In this document: in pieces, positions 38,001 through 48,258 of the stretch
Layout of the letters: the number at the start of each line of letters is the position of its first letter
Numbering within the stretch: the stretch's first letter is position 1
Source of the DNA: Imbricaverruca yamaguchii
Lineage: Eukaryota > Arthropoda > Thecostraca > Neoverrucidae
Direction: 5' to 3'
Assembly: GCA_034440575.1 (NCBI GenBank)
Contig: JAOTOL010001570.1
Coordinates: 753,501-817,500, forward strand
DNA: 64,000 nt
Position numbers and translations under genes: made by a program
The notes under the pieces: generated by a model
Database searches by the model: none
The model's input: only the letters and a program-made list of their open reading frames with translations
What the model was told of the DNA's origin: nothing

Positions 38001-38492
38001 TGTCACGGCACGGTGATATGTGTAACCTGGCCGGATACCAGATGTGTGAGCTGCGGCCGGATGCCGGATGTGTGAACTGTGGCTGGATGTTGGCGGTGTG
38101 ACCTGTTGCCGGATGTCAGGCTTATTGGTTGTGGACGGGCGCCAGATGTACGGCTATGGTGAACTTGCAAAGGAAATCGCAGAACAGTGACTAAACCGAT
38201 GTTGAGAGAGCCGTCAACATCAGTCTTGGCTGGATGGGTAACATGCACGACGTGTGACGAGGTGACAGCTGACCTACACTGTGTCAGCCGGTCAGTCCGG
38301 TCAGATGGAGGTGTGGCGGCTGTGGTGCAGAGTGGTGACGTCACCGGCCGGCCGGCAGGTGTGGTCGCCGGCGAGAGAGGCTCGTACGCTGGCCGCGCTG
38401 AGCTGGCTCGCAACGCCGACTTCCGCCGCCTGCTCACCACCCTGGCCGACACGTTTGGATCGCAGCCGGTAGGCGGCAGCACCGGCGCTCAG
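28693..38492 (+). CDS. FANCM: FANCM DNA translocase/helicase, N-terminal half (nine exons, 3' part not found)
   Basis: Exons 28693-29063, 30827-31008, 32030-32197, 33366-33511, 34157-34273, 35118-35264, 36044-36150, 37369-37505 and 38359-38492 have GT..AG borders and join in frame into 503 codons. Known role of the family: FANCM is the branch-migrating ATPase that anchors the Fanconi anaemia core complex at stalled forks. Seen here: the N-terminal TLFQ motif followed by an acidic patch; the Q-motif region (YPTRQYQLD); motif I LPTGLGKT, split by an intron; Ia APTRPLV; II DEAH; III SATPGSD; then the helical insert including the VISNLL, YTHERRLEK, SLYHALELLQ and NADFRRLL stretches. Residue order and spacing follow vertebrate FANCM. 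Motifs IV-VI, the MHF-binding part and the C-terminal ERCC4-like/HhH region were not found downstream. The gene is therefore incomplete, has very long introns, or is misassembled. No frameshift or stop occurs in the nine exons. Confidence 0.95.
28790..28975 (+). repeat. 33-bp coding minisatellite in FANCM exon 1
   Basis: About six units of GACCGGCCGAGGTTCGACCA plus CCGCCCGCCCGTC. All lie within the exon and in frame. Confidence 0.95.
29430..29850 (+). repeat. interspersed repeat R1, copy 3
   Basis: It starts AATGGTTTTTCGTTAGGTGT and ends GATACTTCCTTGG. It is homologous in reverse to 835-1425 and 48335-48845. It sits in FANCM intron 1. Confidence 0.8.
30196..30353 (-). mobile_element. tRNA-derived SINE, family C
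   Basis: Read on the - strand: a tRNA-like head (GGTAGCTCCGTGGTTAAGCC, box B GGGTTGGATTCC), then GCCCTTCCTGCAAGGGTGAG, and an end in CGTCGTAAAGCCACAATCC. CAGC(T/G)GGATGG at 30185-30195 and 30355-30365 is a likely target duplication. It lies in FANCM intron 1. Confidence 0.88.
30827..31008 (+). CDS. FANCM: FANCM exon 2 (Q-motif region up to the first half of Walker A)
   Basis: The acceptor is CTGCTTCAG|A, whose first base completes the split Arg codon from exon 1. After an Ala/Pro-rich linker it reads GGSWVYPVNYPTRQYQLDMV and then ALYHNTLVCLPTG, ending in phase 1 at CCACCG|GTGAGG. The Walker A glycine codon is split by the intron. The donor sequence is the seed of the tandem array that follows. 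Confidence 0.93.
31000..31213 (+). repeat. 40-bp minisatellite carrying the FANCM exon 2 splice donor
   Basis: Units read CTGCCCACCGGTGAGAAGGG then CAGCAGGCGTGACGATGTCA. They alternate with a variant in which GGTGAG becomes GATAAG. The first unit overlaps the exon end (codons L-P-T-G) and the functional donor. Confidence 0.95.
31226..31276 (+). mobile_element. micro-insertion of tail family E (51 bp)
   Basis: TGGGCGCTACATGACCAATG, GTAGTCGATGCGCCC and TAATAACTA, flanked by the perfect 9-bp duplication ACAAAGGAC (31217-31225 and 31277-31285). It lies in FANCM intron 2. Confidence 0.88.
32030..32197 (+). CDS. FANCM: FANCM exon 3 (Walker A GLGKT and motif Ia)
   Basis: The acceptor ACATTCCAG|GT and donor ACAG|GTCAGT give a phase 1 to phase 1 exon. 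It encodes GLGKTFIAAVLMYNFYRWYP, then APTRPLVAQQ and CYQVMGISRED. This is the most strongly conserved part of the gene and identifies the FANCM/Hef family rather than other SF2 helicases. Confidence 0.96.
32870..33350 (+). repeat. 41-bp minisatellite resembling the FANCM exon 4 acceptor
   Basis: About eleven units read GCCTCTCCCTCCTTGGCAGG then GTCCGTATGTCCCCGCGCC. Each has a polypyrimidine tract plus CAG|G. The real acceptor at 33365 looks like the last, diverged unit. Long open frames on both strands are artefacts. Confidence 0.95.
33366..33511 (+). CDS. FANCM: FANCM exon 4 (DEAH box)
   Basis: It begins after CTCCGGCAG and ends in phase 0 at CATAAG|GTCGGT. The translation contains RRVFFLTPQVLSNDL and CVVVDEAHK, the FANCM motif II (DEAH). 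The long open frames just upstream (32671-33365) are minisatellite shadows, not exon. Confidence 0.95.
34157..34273 (+). CDS. FANCM: FANCM exon 5 (helicase motif III)
   Basis: The acceptor is GTTTCAG|GC and the donor CTGCAG|GTAATC; the exon is 39 codons in phase 0. It encodes ALGNHAYCQVVREL and FRVLALSATPGSDLKAVLQ. The SAT motif III and the continuation of DEAHKALGN across the intron confirm the splice. Confidence 0.96.
35118..35264 (+). CDS. FANCM: FANCM exon 6 (start of the helical insert)
   Basis: 49 codons in phase 0, between GTCGCCAG|GTG and ATGCAG|GTCAGC. It encodes VISNLLISRVEARSED, TPYTHERRLEKVVV and LGEQLTSIRRQYMQ, collinear with the vertebrate FANCM segment after motif III. Confidence 0.95.
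35495..35583 (+). mobile_element. SINE family B 3' part
   Basis: CCCGCGGTCCACCGGCGAAA, GCCATTAGCCGTGAAGGTGC and an AATAAAC tail; the head is missing. It lies in FANCM intron 6, close to a full inverse copy. Confidence 0.85.
35632..35815 (-). mobile_element. tRNA-derived SINE, family B, full-length
   Basis: The head on the - strand is a leucine/serine-tRNA-like sequence (GGATGGCCGAGTGGTTAAGG, GGGTTCGACTC). It has the complete body and a (ATAAACA)n tail. A perfect 15-bp target duplication CACAGCGATACAGTT lies at 35617-35631 and 35816-35830. Confidence 0.95.
36044..36150 (+). CDS. FANCM: FANCM exon 7 (helical insert)
   Basis: The acceptor is TTTGGCAG|GTG and the exon ends in phase 2 at TTCAA|GTGAGT. 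It encodes VVSVFVSRLIRQKVIYTRD and LTKYQLLRAREAF, matching the family pattern of a basic segment followed by LTKYQ. Confidence 0.92.
37369..37505 (+). CDS. FANCM: FANCM exon 8 (helical insert)
   Basis: The acceptor is CCAACAG|G, which completes a Lys codon, and the donor is CAGA|GTGAGT in phase 1. After a Gly/Pro-rich linker it reads MVDSDLVMCMSLYHALELLQ and then LHGARSFYTFLQ, the counterpart of the family SLYHGYELL..MRSLYFFL block. Confidence 0.92.
38359..38492 (+). CDS. FANCM: FANCM exon 9 (last exon recognised)
   Basis: The acceptor is CCGGCAG|GT and the preferred donor GCTCAG|GTGGGT, in phase 0; an earlier possible donor sits at CAGCCG|GTAGGC. It encodes AELARNADFRRLLTTLADTF, matching the family ELGRNEDFMKLYNHLECMF region just before the second helicase lobe. 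The next expected exon, with a HPKL-type block and then motif IV, was not seen. Confidence 0.85.
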
Positions 38493-39394
38493 GTGGGTCG
38501 GTGTCGGGTGGGCTCGTGATGTTAAGGAAGATGGTGGCAGCCATGCGTGTTGTTGCATACATTTTTCCTATAGTCAATATATTTTTAGTAATGCCATCAG
38601 TACGCACACCCCTTCCATCCGCGTCGTGCAAGTTTGACTGAGGTTTTGCTATTTATCTTGGGCGAAATTACAGCGTTAGACTTCTCCAGTTCCTCCACTG
38701 ATTTTTGCATCGAGAGGAGCGTTCACAACTGGATGTGATGATGCGATCAGCCAAGCACAACCGACCCTAATCGCACCCCCAAGCTGTTGCTGATACCCAT
38801 GCAGAGGTTGGTAGTATGGCGGAGTTGGGTAGCGTCAGGCACCCGGTAGGGCTCCAGTGCAATGTGCCATTGTTGACGAAACTTTAAGACAATGCGAGAA
38901 GCCTCGATGTTGGTCGGAATCGGCTGCGAGTTTGAGGGTTACTGAATTTAATTATTGCAGCGGATTTGAGGAATGTAATATTATTTCATCTTAGTACGAT
39001 TTCGGCTCACAGCGCATTGCGTAGGCGTTGCGATGACCGGAGGAGAGGATTGGCACTGAACCAAGTTGACGCTCCGAACTGCAAAATGTGTGCAAAATGT
39101 GCATCGGTAGAACGGTGCTGTTAACAGTTGCGGTAGAGTAAGATCCAGTAGTTGCCGTTGAAATTATCGGTTCTGCAGTCGGTGGTTGTCGATTTCGGCT
39201 GGGTAGCGGGGATTGTAGGACGTGGCTCAACAGCCGTGGTTGTAGGACCGCTCAGCAGCCAGTGGTTGGAAGACACCGCTTGGCGGCCACAATAGCTACA
39301 GCGCGATTTGCGGCCGACCAGCCTGTACCTGTGACGGGGTCAGCCGCAGCCGACATTATTCGCGGAAGGTCATGGTCTGTAGCGTGGTCAGGCG

Positions 39395-39872
39395 ACATAA
39401 CCCGCAGAAGGTCACGACCTGTGGCGGTGGGAGGTGGGTCAGGCAACACAACCCTCAAAAGGTCACGGCCTATGGCGGGGCAGACGACACAGCCCTCAGA
39501 AGGTCACGGCCTGTGGCGGGGTGGCAGACGACACCACCCTCAGAAGGTCACGACCGGTGGCGGGGGGCAGACGACACAACCATCAGAAGGTCATGGCCTG
39601 TGGCGGGGGCAGACGACACCACCCTCAGAAGGTCACGGCCTGTGGCAGGGGGCAGACGACACCACCCTCAGAAGGTCACGGCCCAGGGTTAAAATAATGG
39701 TTTTTCGTTAGGTGTGAGATGTCAAAACTGGCACAAAGGGGTTTGAAAATTAGAAAGAATAAATAAAAAAAAATATTTTTATGCTTTAAAATAAAAATTT
39801 AAAAAATATTTTAAGAAATTTGAAAGAAAAAAAAAAAAATAAATATAAAAAAAAAATAATATAAAAAAGGAG

Positions 39873-39904
<32 letters not shown>

Positions 39905-40520
39905 AAAAATTTATAAATTATTAAAAAAAAAATGGATTTTAGGGAGAAAGAGTGTTTTTTTTTAAATTTTTTTTGTCACGGCCTGTGGCGGGGGTGGGGG
40001 GCAGACGACACCACCATCAGAAGGTCACGGCCTGTGGTGGGGGCAGACACCACCCTCAGAAGGTCACGACCTGTGGCGGGGAGCAGACGACACCATCCGC
40101 AGAAGGTCACGGCCTGTGGGGGGGGGGGCAGACACCACCCTCAGAAGGTCAAGGCCTGTGACGGGGGGTAGCAGACAACACCACCCGCAGAAGGTCACGG
40201 CCTGTGACGGGGGGCAGACGACACCACCCTCAGAAGGTCACGGCCTGTGGCGGGGGGGCAGACGACACCACCCTCAGAAGGTCACGGTCTGTGGCGCGGT
40301 CAGGCGACACAACCCTCAGAAGGTCACGGCCTGTGATGGGGGGGGGGGGCAGACGACACCACCCTCAGAAGGTCACGGCCTGTGACGGGTGGGGGTGGTG
40401 GCAGACGACACCACCCTCAGAAGGCCACGGTCTGTGACGGGGTCAGGCGACACGACCCGCAGATTACGGTTTGTGGGGGCGGGTCAGGTTAAACCACCCG
40501 CAGAAGGTTACGGCCGGTCA
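39395..40520. repeat. minisatellite of 43-47 bp, interrupted
   Basis: About twenty units of AGAAGGTCACGGCCTGTGGC plus a variable G-run and CAGACGACACCACCCTC. Unit length varies because of the G-run. It is interrupted at about 39686-39975 by foreign sequence. Confidence 0.95.
39686..39975 (+). other. R1 fragment plus A-rich stretch inside the minisatellite
   Basis: 39686-39745 is the end of repeat R1 (AATGGTTTTTCGTTAGGTGT). It is followed by about 230 bp made almost only of A and T with long A runs. The minisatellite then resumes at GTCACGGCCTGTGG. This is either an insertion with a very long A-rich tail or an assembly fault. Confidence 0.8.
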
Positions 40521-41166
40521 CTGGCAGGTGCTCGGGTCTGAGTCTGTTAATGGATCATACTTGTTTGTTTCCATCTGACATCTGAAGCTGGAAACACTAT
40601 GCATTTTCCTCAGCACAGACAATGACCCGATGTGTGTGGACTCCATCTGACGATGGATGCGATCGATTCGGAACTAACCGCGCGGACGTCTGGTCCAATA
40701 CGTGTACATTCACGCTAGCGTGCCGTGACTGTGTCCCTGTGGCAGCTAATTAAAATCGATATCGGTATTCCGTGTGCCCACTCATTTGTCAACTTGTGAT
40801 GGGAATCGACCTAGATACTTTTTGTTCGGGTCCGAGGAAAACGATGCTTGCTTTCAGTCACTGCCGTGAACGGCGAATTTCCGGGCGATGCATGGCCGGT
40901 GTAGTCGATGCGGCCGTAAACTTCAATAGCAAACTGAAAGTCGAAGATCGTCATTCATTTGGCTCATAGAAAACGGCCTCTTAACGATATTGCTGGCTAA
41001 TATGGCTGGAGCCGTTTGTTTTTCCGAGTCATAATGGCCGCGTTGAGACCTTTGGCTTGGCTTCGCCATGACGTTAGAGTTGGGCGTATGTGCCGTGGTA
41101 CGCATCCTGTGGAAACGCAACATCGATTACAGGCGCTGAAACAGTCCCGGCCCAAATTGAACACTA

Positions 41167-41272
41167 GGTTGGTTGGTTGGTTATGTGTTTTGCGACACAT
41201 CGACCGATGAGTCATATAGCGTCGCTAATTTATCACGCCGATTGGTCGCGGGTGGACTCAGTAAGTGGACCC
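41167..41272 (-). mobile_element. SINE family A (truncated)
   Basis: TTGGTTGGTT tail, GCGACACATCGACCGATGAG and CACGCCGATTGGTCGCGGG; diverges before box B. Confidence 0.8.
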
Positions 41273-41659
41273 GATCAAGAGTCGTACTCTCTATCAACTC
41301 AGCTACCGTTGACCCACACTATATTAGTATTGTCAAATTTTACACTGGTGACCAGGTGAAGCGTCCCAACGAGGACCACGTTTACTGATTGTGACATGCA
41401 GTCGACCGCGATATCAACACCTCGACTAATGTTCGACGTCAGTGAAGTATTCTGGCACTACAGACCAGTAACGTTGCTGTCTCTCGGCTTTATTTGCAGA
41501 TAGCTGTGAACGGCAGTAAGCAGTGGCTTGTAGTTGATAGAGAAGGGTTGCATGCCTACTTTGGATTATACTTCGAAAATGGAGTACGTCATGAAGCTTA
41601 GTCGGCGTCCCTAAGCATGCAGCGAGAAACTCCCTATCGTATGCTGAGTGTTGAGCTAC

Positions 41660-41830
41660 TGAGATTGGGGACAAGTAGTCTAGGGGCCATTTCCCCGTCC
41701 CACAATATAACTATTTTGGGTATGAGTCTCACTTGTCGCTACTCTTCGCCCACGGCCAATCGGCGTGAGCTATTAGCGACGCTACATAACTCAATGGCCG
41801 ATTTGTTATGACCACTAACGAACCAACCGA
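41660..41830 (+). mobile_element. SINE family A, near full-length
   Basis: Head GGACAAGTAGTCTAGGGG, box B-like GGGTATGAGTCTCAC, then GTCGCTACTCTTCGCCCACG and ACTCAATGGCCGATTTGTTA, with an AACGAACCAACC tail. Confidence 0.85.
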
Positions 41831-44524
41831 GCTGATGAGCTTCTTTGAAAATAAGGCGACTGACAGTGGTTGATCCGTTCCACCATCTGATGCAGAGCAG
41901 CGCCAGCTGCGACCTGTGCAGTCAGTCACCAGGCTGTACGAGCCACATGTGGGCAGTGGGTGTCGGCAGTATTGCCGCGTTGCCCAGCACCGCCTGTATG
42001 TTCTGAAACACCGAGCGGCTGGCGGTATCCTGTGGCGACTGGTTGGGCTTCGGAAGTGATCTCATGCATTCCGTGAACGAAGTATCTACATCGGCATAGT
42101 GCTACATTATCCGCTGTTGAGAGCCTATCGTCACGAGTATCCGGCGGAAACTGTCGGCATCAGCAGACTGTGCCAGAGCAGGACTACCGACACGCTGTGA
42201 GGCGCCGGTCCTATTCCGTTAGCGGTCACGTGGTGGTCCTGGAAATCAACGTCGGATTAACTGGACATTTGCTGGAAGTTCACGCCAGCGATCGGGTGTT
42301 CAGTGCTTGCAACACTGAGCTAATATATCGAATGTCTGGTTCACAGTTCAGCACACAATCTAGTTCACGAAGCAGGCTATCCTTTAGCCGACAGAAACTG
42401 GCTCCACCGCTACGCAATCGTATGGCATGAAACACCTCTCACATTAGCTGAAGAGCGTGCCAGCTGCAGTTTTCTGCACGTCCACGGAACTCATGGTCAT
42501 CTGATAAGACACGCTGCATGCCACTCGTAGATCATAGTGTCTTCATACGAAGACAAGTTTAGACATTTTGTGTGTGTGTGGAGTCTGTCGGTGTTACGCC
42601 GTTCCGAGTATGTTGACCGTCGGTGACCCCCCGATCGGCAAGTTTTTTTCTTAGGCACCATGTGGAAATCTGAGGACCACGGACGCCTCGACGGGCGAGT
42701 GGCACCTACCTGGCGCAGACCTGCACGTGAATCCTAATCCTAAGCTACTTTGATTGGACATGGGGCAAAGCTCACAGGTTGGCGACGCCCCCCCCCCCCT
42801 CCCAGCATCACTGTTATGCACAGTCGGAATGGTACTGTCTGCCCCGTTCTGGGAATTGGTACCGGAGGGGTACGTGCAAAATAGGAATTGAATCGGCCCT
42901 GCAAGTGGCGAAAGGTCATTTACTGTGCGGTTAGCACGCGGTGTATACGACTCCTTCGCGTGAGTGTGCCATGGCGTTACTGTGTCGATTACAGTTTGAG
43001 TGCCACATTCTGTCATTAGTTTAAAAGCTGACAGGGACATAATTATCCCAGTGTAGGTTCATGAACATCTGACGCTGCAAAAGAGGAAACACCGTCGCTG
43101 CAGGTGGTGGTTGGTGACGACCAGCGATTGCAGCTAGCGGCAATAGCGACCTACCTGCAGTGGTATCCAGGAGGAAGTCTAACTTGGTTCTTGCTTGCGC
43201 AGCGATTTTCAGAAGTGGCATGCCACGCGCGCCATCGGACTCGATCTGGCCGTCCGGTTTTACGCGTGATGGATGGCCGGACTTTCGCCTGACTGGTGGG
43301 GTCGTTCATATTCTTTTGGCCTTGTCTGGCCAAAGGCACTAGGGCCGGCACAAGGTTGTCTCAGCCCGTTATAAAAAATGGGCTCTGCTCACTTGGGCCG
43401 CTGAGCCTCATAGAGAGTTTGGAGCTCACCTGCGGTTTGACAATTAGGAGCCCTTAATGCTGTGCTATTGATACGCCTGCGACCTGTGGACTGTGTGCGA
43501 GGGGCACCACCGCCTGAACAGAAATAGTCAACATGATGGATAGCAACCATGGTGGGTGACTGCACACGTGGCATAGCCTGATCGACTTGGCCAACAGGCA
43601 ATATCGACAGTATCGACTTGGTCAGCTCCGTCTGGCTGCCAGAGCGGTATCTATGGCAGGCGGACGGAATTGTGTAACTTTGCGCGTGATAACGTCATCG
43701 ACTACGCCCGCCTTTGTGGCTGGCCCACGCAGGGCTGTCAGACACTAAGAGAAACAGTCGGCCTGTCTTTGAGACATGCATGTAAAAAAAATGCGCGCTG
43801 CACTTAGCCGTCGAATCAATAACTTGAAATGTCATGTCGCAGTGCACTGCTCTTCTGATTGGTATAAGTTTCGGTGATCTCAACTAAAGTGATAAAATAT
43901 GCGGGAATAGCAGGTTTAGGTGGACATTTTCGGGCATTTCCCTGGATTTCCATGCACACGTCGTTTGGGCGGACATTAACGGTTCCGTCGACAGATTGAC
44001 CAATGCAACGCTCATTTCTGTTGAGAATGATCCCATTCCGCGGACGGCATAGTATGTGCTAACATTTGGTCCACGTTAACCTCATCAACATCCGTAACTA
44101 AACAGTTTTCACTTTGTTTGCGCTCGTTGGTCCGCCACCCCGTGGCGCACGCCTCTCTTGGCGGTCAGCTGTTGACGCGTCGGACCAGAGCCAGAGCCGC
44201 TGGTCAGGGCAGGCCGCCACACTCCAGCCACGACCGCAGCAGGCCCTGAGTGCATCCTCTCTACTGGTTCTTCTGTTTCTTCATGGATATCCCGACTCTA
44301 CATCTGCACTCCTGGTGCCGTTCACCTTCACTCTTGCCTTCGGCTGCGGTTCACCTCACTTGGCTCCAGCGGTGCTCTCGGGTGGCGCCTGTTCCCGCCT
44401 TCAGTCACAGTCGGCCGCCGCCGAGCGGGGCGGCGCGGTCCGCGCGCGCCAGACGCCGCCGCTGCATGACCTTCCGTGCGGACGTGGCCCATCCATCGTG
44501 ACGGCCCTCGAGGCGTCGCGGCCG

Positions 44525-45500
44525 GCGTGTCTGGCTGTGTGTGTTTCTCTGTCTGTAACGCGCCTGACCTTCCTGGGGAGCGGCCGTGGCGTGACGTTGC
44601 CGCCGGCCGTGTCTGTCTGTGTGTCTCTCTGTCTGTAACGCGCCTGACCTTCCTGGGGAGCGGCTGTGGCGTGACGTGGCCGCCGGCCGTGTCTGTCTGT
44701 GTGTCTCTCTGTCTGTAACGCGCCTGACCTTCCTGGGGGGCGGGTGCCGGCTGTCTGTGTGTCTCTCTGTCTGTAACGCGCCTGACCTTCCTGGGGAGCG
44801 GCCGTGGCGTGACGTGGCCGCCGGTGTGTCTGTCTGTGTGTTTCTCTGTCTGTAACGCGCCTGACCTTCCTGGGGAGCGGCCGTGGCGTGACGTGGCCGC
44901 CGGCCGTGTCTGTCTGTGTGTCTCTCTGTCTGTAACGCGCCTGACCTTCCTGGGGAGCGGCCGTGGCGTGACGTGGCCGCCGGCCGTGTCTGTCTGTGTG
45001 TCTCTCTGTCTGTAACGCGCCTGACCTTCCTGGGGAGCGGCCGTGGCGTGACGTGGCCGCCGGCCGTGTCTGTCTGTGTGTCTCTCTGTCTGTCCGCTCT
45101 GACTTCCCCGAGGAGCGGCCGTGGCGTGACGTGGCCGCCGGCTGTGTGTGTCTGCGTGTCTTTCTGTCTGTAACGCGCCTGACCTTCCTGGGGAGCGGCC
45201 GTGGCGTGACGTGGCCGCCGGCTGTGTCTGTCTGTGTGTCTCTCTGTCTGTGACGCGCCTGACCTTCCTGGGGAGCGGCCGTGGCGTGACGTGGCCGCCG
45301 GCTGTGTCTGTCTGTGTGTCTCTTTGTCTGTCCGCTCTGACTTCCCCGAGGAGCGGCCGTGGCGTGACGTGGCCGCCGGCTGTGTCTGTCTGTGTGTCTC
45401 TCTGTCTGTCCGCTCTGACTTCCCCGAGGAGCGGCCGTGACGTGACGTCACCGCCGGCTGTGTGTGTCTGCGTGTGTGTGTGTGACCGTTCCCGACATCT
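44525..45500. repeat. 80-bp minisatellite, about 12 units of two types
   Basis: Common part: GAGCGGCCGTGGCGTGACGT, GGCCGCCGGC and GTGTCTGTCTGTGTGTCTCT. Type A has AACGCGCCTGACCTTCCTGG; type B has CCGCTCTGACTTCCCCGAGG. B units appear near 45090, 45330 and 45405. Long open frames are artefacts. Confidence 0.95.
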
Positions 45501-46027
45501 CCCGGGGGCAGTCGTGACGTGACGTGGCCGCGGTATCCGCGTGACGCATCTCCCGGCGAGGCGGCGGCCAGTGCCCGCGCCGGACCGCTATTCGGCCGGG
45601 CGGGGCTGTTCTCGCCGCCGATGTGTTGGCAAACCGGTCAATAGCGCCAACTGTAGGTCGCCGCCGCGGTCCGGGACCAAGTTCCGGCGACAGATTGAGT
45701 GCGACGCCCGGCTGCCGGCCGCGTCAGAGGAACGCATCGTCAAGGCGACGCGCGGAACAGAGACCAGTCTGGCTGGTCGGGCAGGGAGTGCATTTTGTTG
45801 TGTCCGCCAGTGCAGACGTCCAAGCTGCCCCTGCGATGCATCGAATTTATACCCCATGGCACTCGTCAAATGGAAACAAATTGCTTGTGACGGGAACGTA
45901 TCAGATCCACGGGATGGATTGCGCTCCAGATTTGAGCATGTCTCTCCCTCTCTCTCAGAGAGACAAGCTCGCGTTCTTTCTCGCCCTATCTCTTTCTATC
46001 ACACACTCGCCCTCACGGTGGTCGCGT

Positions 46028-46153
<126 letters not shown>

Positions 46154-47082
46154 AGGGGGAAGAGCCTGGGAGAGATAGAGGGAGTGATGGAGGAAAAAAA
46201 TGGAAAGAGAGTATATTGCCGAGATCAGCAACGAGCAGGTCGTCACATTGTGTACATGGTGTGTGTATGTGTGTAGTCTGCCGCCCGCAATAGCGTGCTT
46301 CAGACCGCTATCACGGCCGGCGATTGACGAGCAATCACTCGCGCACGCTGTGTTGGATCTGCAAACATTTCTGACTAATTGTACATGCGGCACGTAGGGC
46401 GCCGCAGCCGCAGGGATCACTGAACTAAACAAGAATGCAGATGTATGTGTGACTTATTTTTTTGGTATTACGGTTCCGCTGTACTTAATTCCGGCAAGCT
46501 CCCTCTTGTGGTGGGCAATTGTCTGGTTGATTAACGGCGACCTCAGCAGCATGCTGTGACGCACCTGCCTCCGCCGCTATCCACGGACACGCCACACAGC
46601 ATGTCGCCAGATTACACAAAAGTTCTAGCGGACCTTCCTGACTGCCTGTTCCCGGACACTGCTGTTGGTGTTCCAGCCGTTGGCTCCACTCGGCTATTTG
46701 TGTTGTCTGAGTAATTGCCGGTGTTATTTCCTCATGGCCAGATCGAGCACTTTTTCCTTTGGCAAGGTACATATACATCCGTGTTGTGTTTTGTGGTGAA
46801 GATGTACTTGGGAGGAGTGAAGCGTGAAACTTTTGGAGCTGCTCTCGAGACACATGCCGTGTTATCAGTGAGAAGAGCAGAGCATGTTAAGCTTGTCTGT
46901 TTGTTAGTGTGTTTGTTTATATGTTTGTGTACTTGTTCATACATGTGCTGCATTTGTATATTTGTTTGCATTTGTATGCTTGGTGTGTGAGAGTTTTGTT
47001 TGTATGTGTGTGTTATAGGTTGTGTATGTTGTGCTATATGTCTGTTAGTGTTTGCTCTAGCCAGTTGCCAAGGTAATTACAC

Positions 47083-47134
47083 CGGGCGCGAAATGGCATC
47101 GTAGCCGGCGCGCCCTTAAGCCTAAATAATCAAT
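47083..47134 (+). mobile_element. micro-insertion of tail family E (52 bp)
   Basis: CGGGCGCGAAATGGCATCGT, AGCCGGCGCGCCCTTAAGCC and an AATAATCAAT end. It is flanked by CAAGGTAATT(A/G)CAC at 47069-47082 and 47135-47148. Confidence 0.88.
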
Positions 47135-47290
47135 CAAGGTAATTGCACGGTATGTAAATTGGCCTTGCGGCCAGCGAGTTGCTTCTGTGTTCAGTCGTGG
47201 CATAAGCGGCGTATTACAGCGTTCATTTGCACCATCGTGCTCTCTGGTCATCGCCATACGCTATGGGCTTCCTTTATGGGCCGAATAATT

Positions 47291-47358
47291 AGCTGTTTGC
47301 ACGTCGCATTCGGAGCGTCTGATGATTTCCTGCACGTCGCATTCGGAGCGTCTGATTA
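47291..47358. repeat. 33-bp direct duplication
   Basis: GCACGTCGCATTCGGAGCGT plus CTGATGATTT..., repeated once in tandem. Confidence 0.9.
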
Positions 47359-47541
47359 TATCCATGTGCATGCTGCACAGTGTTAGCCAGGTGATTGTGT
47401 GCATCGTGTGGTCGTGTTGTACCGCCTTCTGCCGGTTTACTTCAGCTTCTGGTCTCCGTAGTGGTGTGATTGGCTTAGCGTGTGATTCAGCATCCACCCC
47501 CACCCCCCCCCCCATCACGTGTGCATGCAGGATCGTATGCT

Positions 47542-47593
47542 GGGCGCAAAATGACCCTAGATGTCGACGCGCCCCTAAACTCCAATTCACCAC
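47542..47593 (+). mobile_element. micro-insertion of tail family E (52 bp)
   Basis: GGGCGCAAAATGACCCTAGA, TGTCGACGCGCCCCTAAACT and CCAATTCACCAC. It is flanked by the perfect 14-bp duplication CAGGATCGTATGCT (47528-47541 and 47594-47607). Confidence 0.9.
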
Positions 47594-47785
47594 CAGGATC
47601 GTATGCTTCTCGACGGTCGACAGACCCCTTGTCCCCGGTAGATATTGACGGGCCGTGACGGGCGAAAAAGTTGACGGATCTTCGCCCCAGGCAGCGCTTG
47701 CCACAGCCACGCTCAGTCATGTTGTTTAATTATAGTTGAATGGATCTGAATGGCCGCTGCGGTACTCCACGGATCCGCGCAAGGC

Positions 47786-47836
47786 CACCAACCAGCCAAC
47801 CAACCAACCAACCAACCAACCAACCAACCAACAAAC
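47786..47836. repeat. (CCAA)n microsatellite, probable SINE tail
   Basis: About 11 CCAA units after GGCCGCTGCGGTACTCCACG, resembling the AACCAACC tails of families A and B. The body is not recognised. Confidence 0.7.
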
Positions 47837-48258
47837 CAATGAAACTATGCAAATTCCATTTCTTATAAGTTGTATAGGATGCAGAGTAGTCCCATACCCA
47901 CTCATTGTTCGCCTGATGCCACGAATTTGACGTATGTATTGCTTTTGACCCAGTGCGTTGTGCGGCTGCTTCAGTATATGCGCCCTAGGGCACAAATCAG
48001 CGAAAATTCCGGTCTCGTTGAGTGGCATTATTCGATTGCGTGGTCGTGCCACTGAACCCTTCACCACTGAACCAGTATAGCGAGGTTGTGGTGTCGCTCG
48101 GGCGTCGAACAGCAGGAATTGGCCGCGGACAGTCCTGATTATAATGCACTTCTGCTGCCTTGAACCACCCGTATCACATACATGCGGTGACACGATTATC
48201 CAGTTATAATTATTCGTGAAATAGAGTGAAATATACCATTTTCTGGGCATTGAATGGG

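Larger units (their letters stand above)
40530..44110. other. stretch searched for the FANCM second helicase lobe
   Basis: No helicase exon was recognised in any + frame. It holds two family A SINEs (41167, 41660) and at 40888-40928 a family E-like tail (GTAGTCGATGCGGCCGTAAA) without an obvious target duplication. Confidence 0.5.

Noticed and set aside
44405..45522. 348-codon frame on - and several + frames
   Set aside because: Translation of the 80-bp array; no domain outside it.
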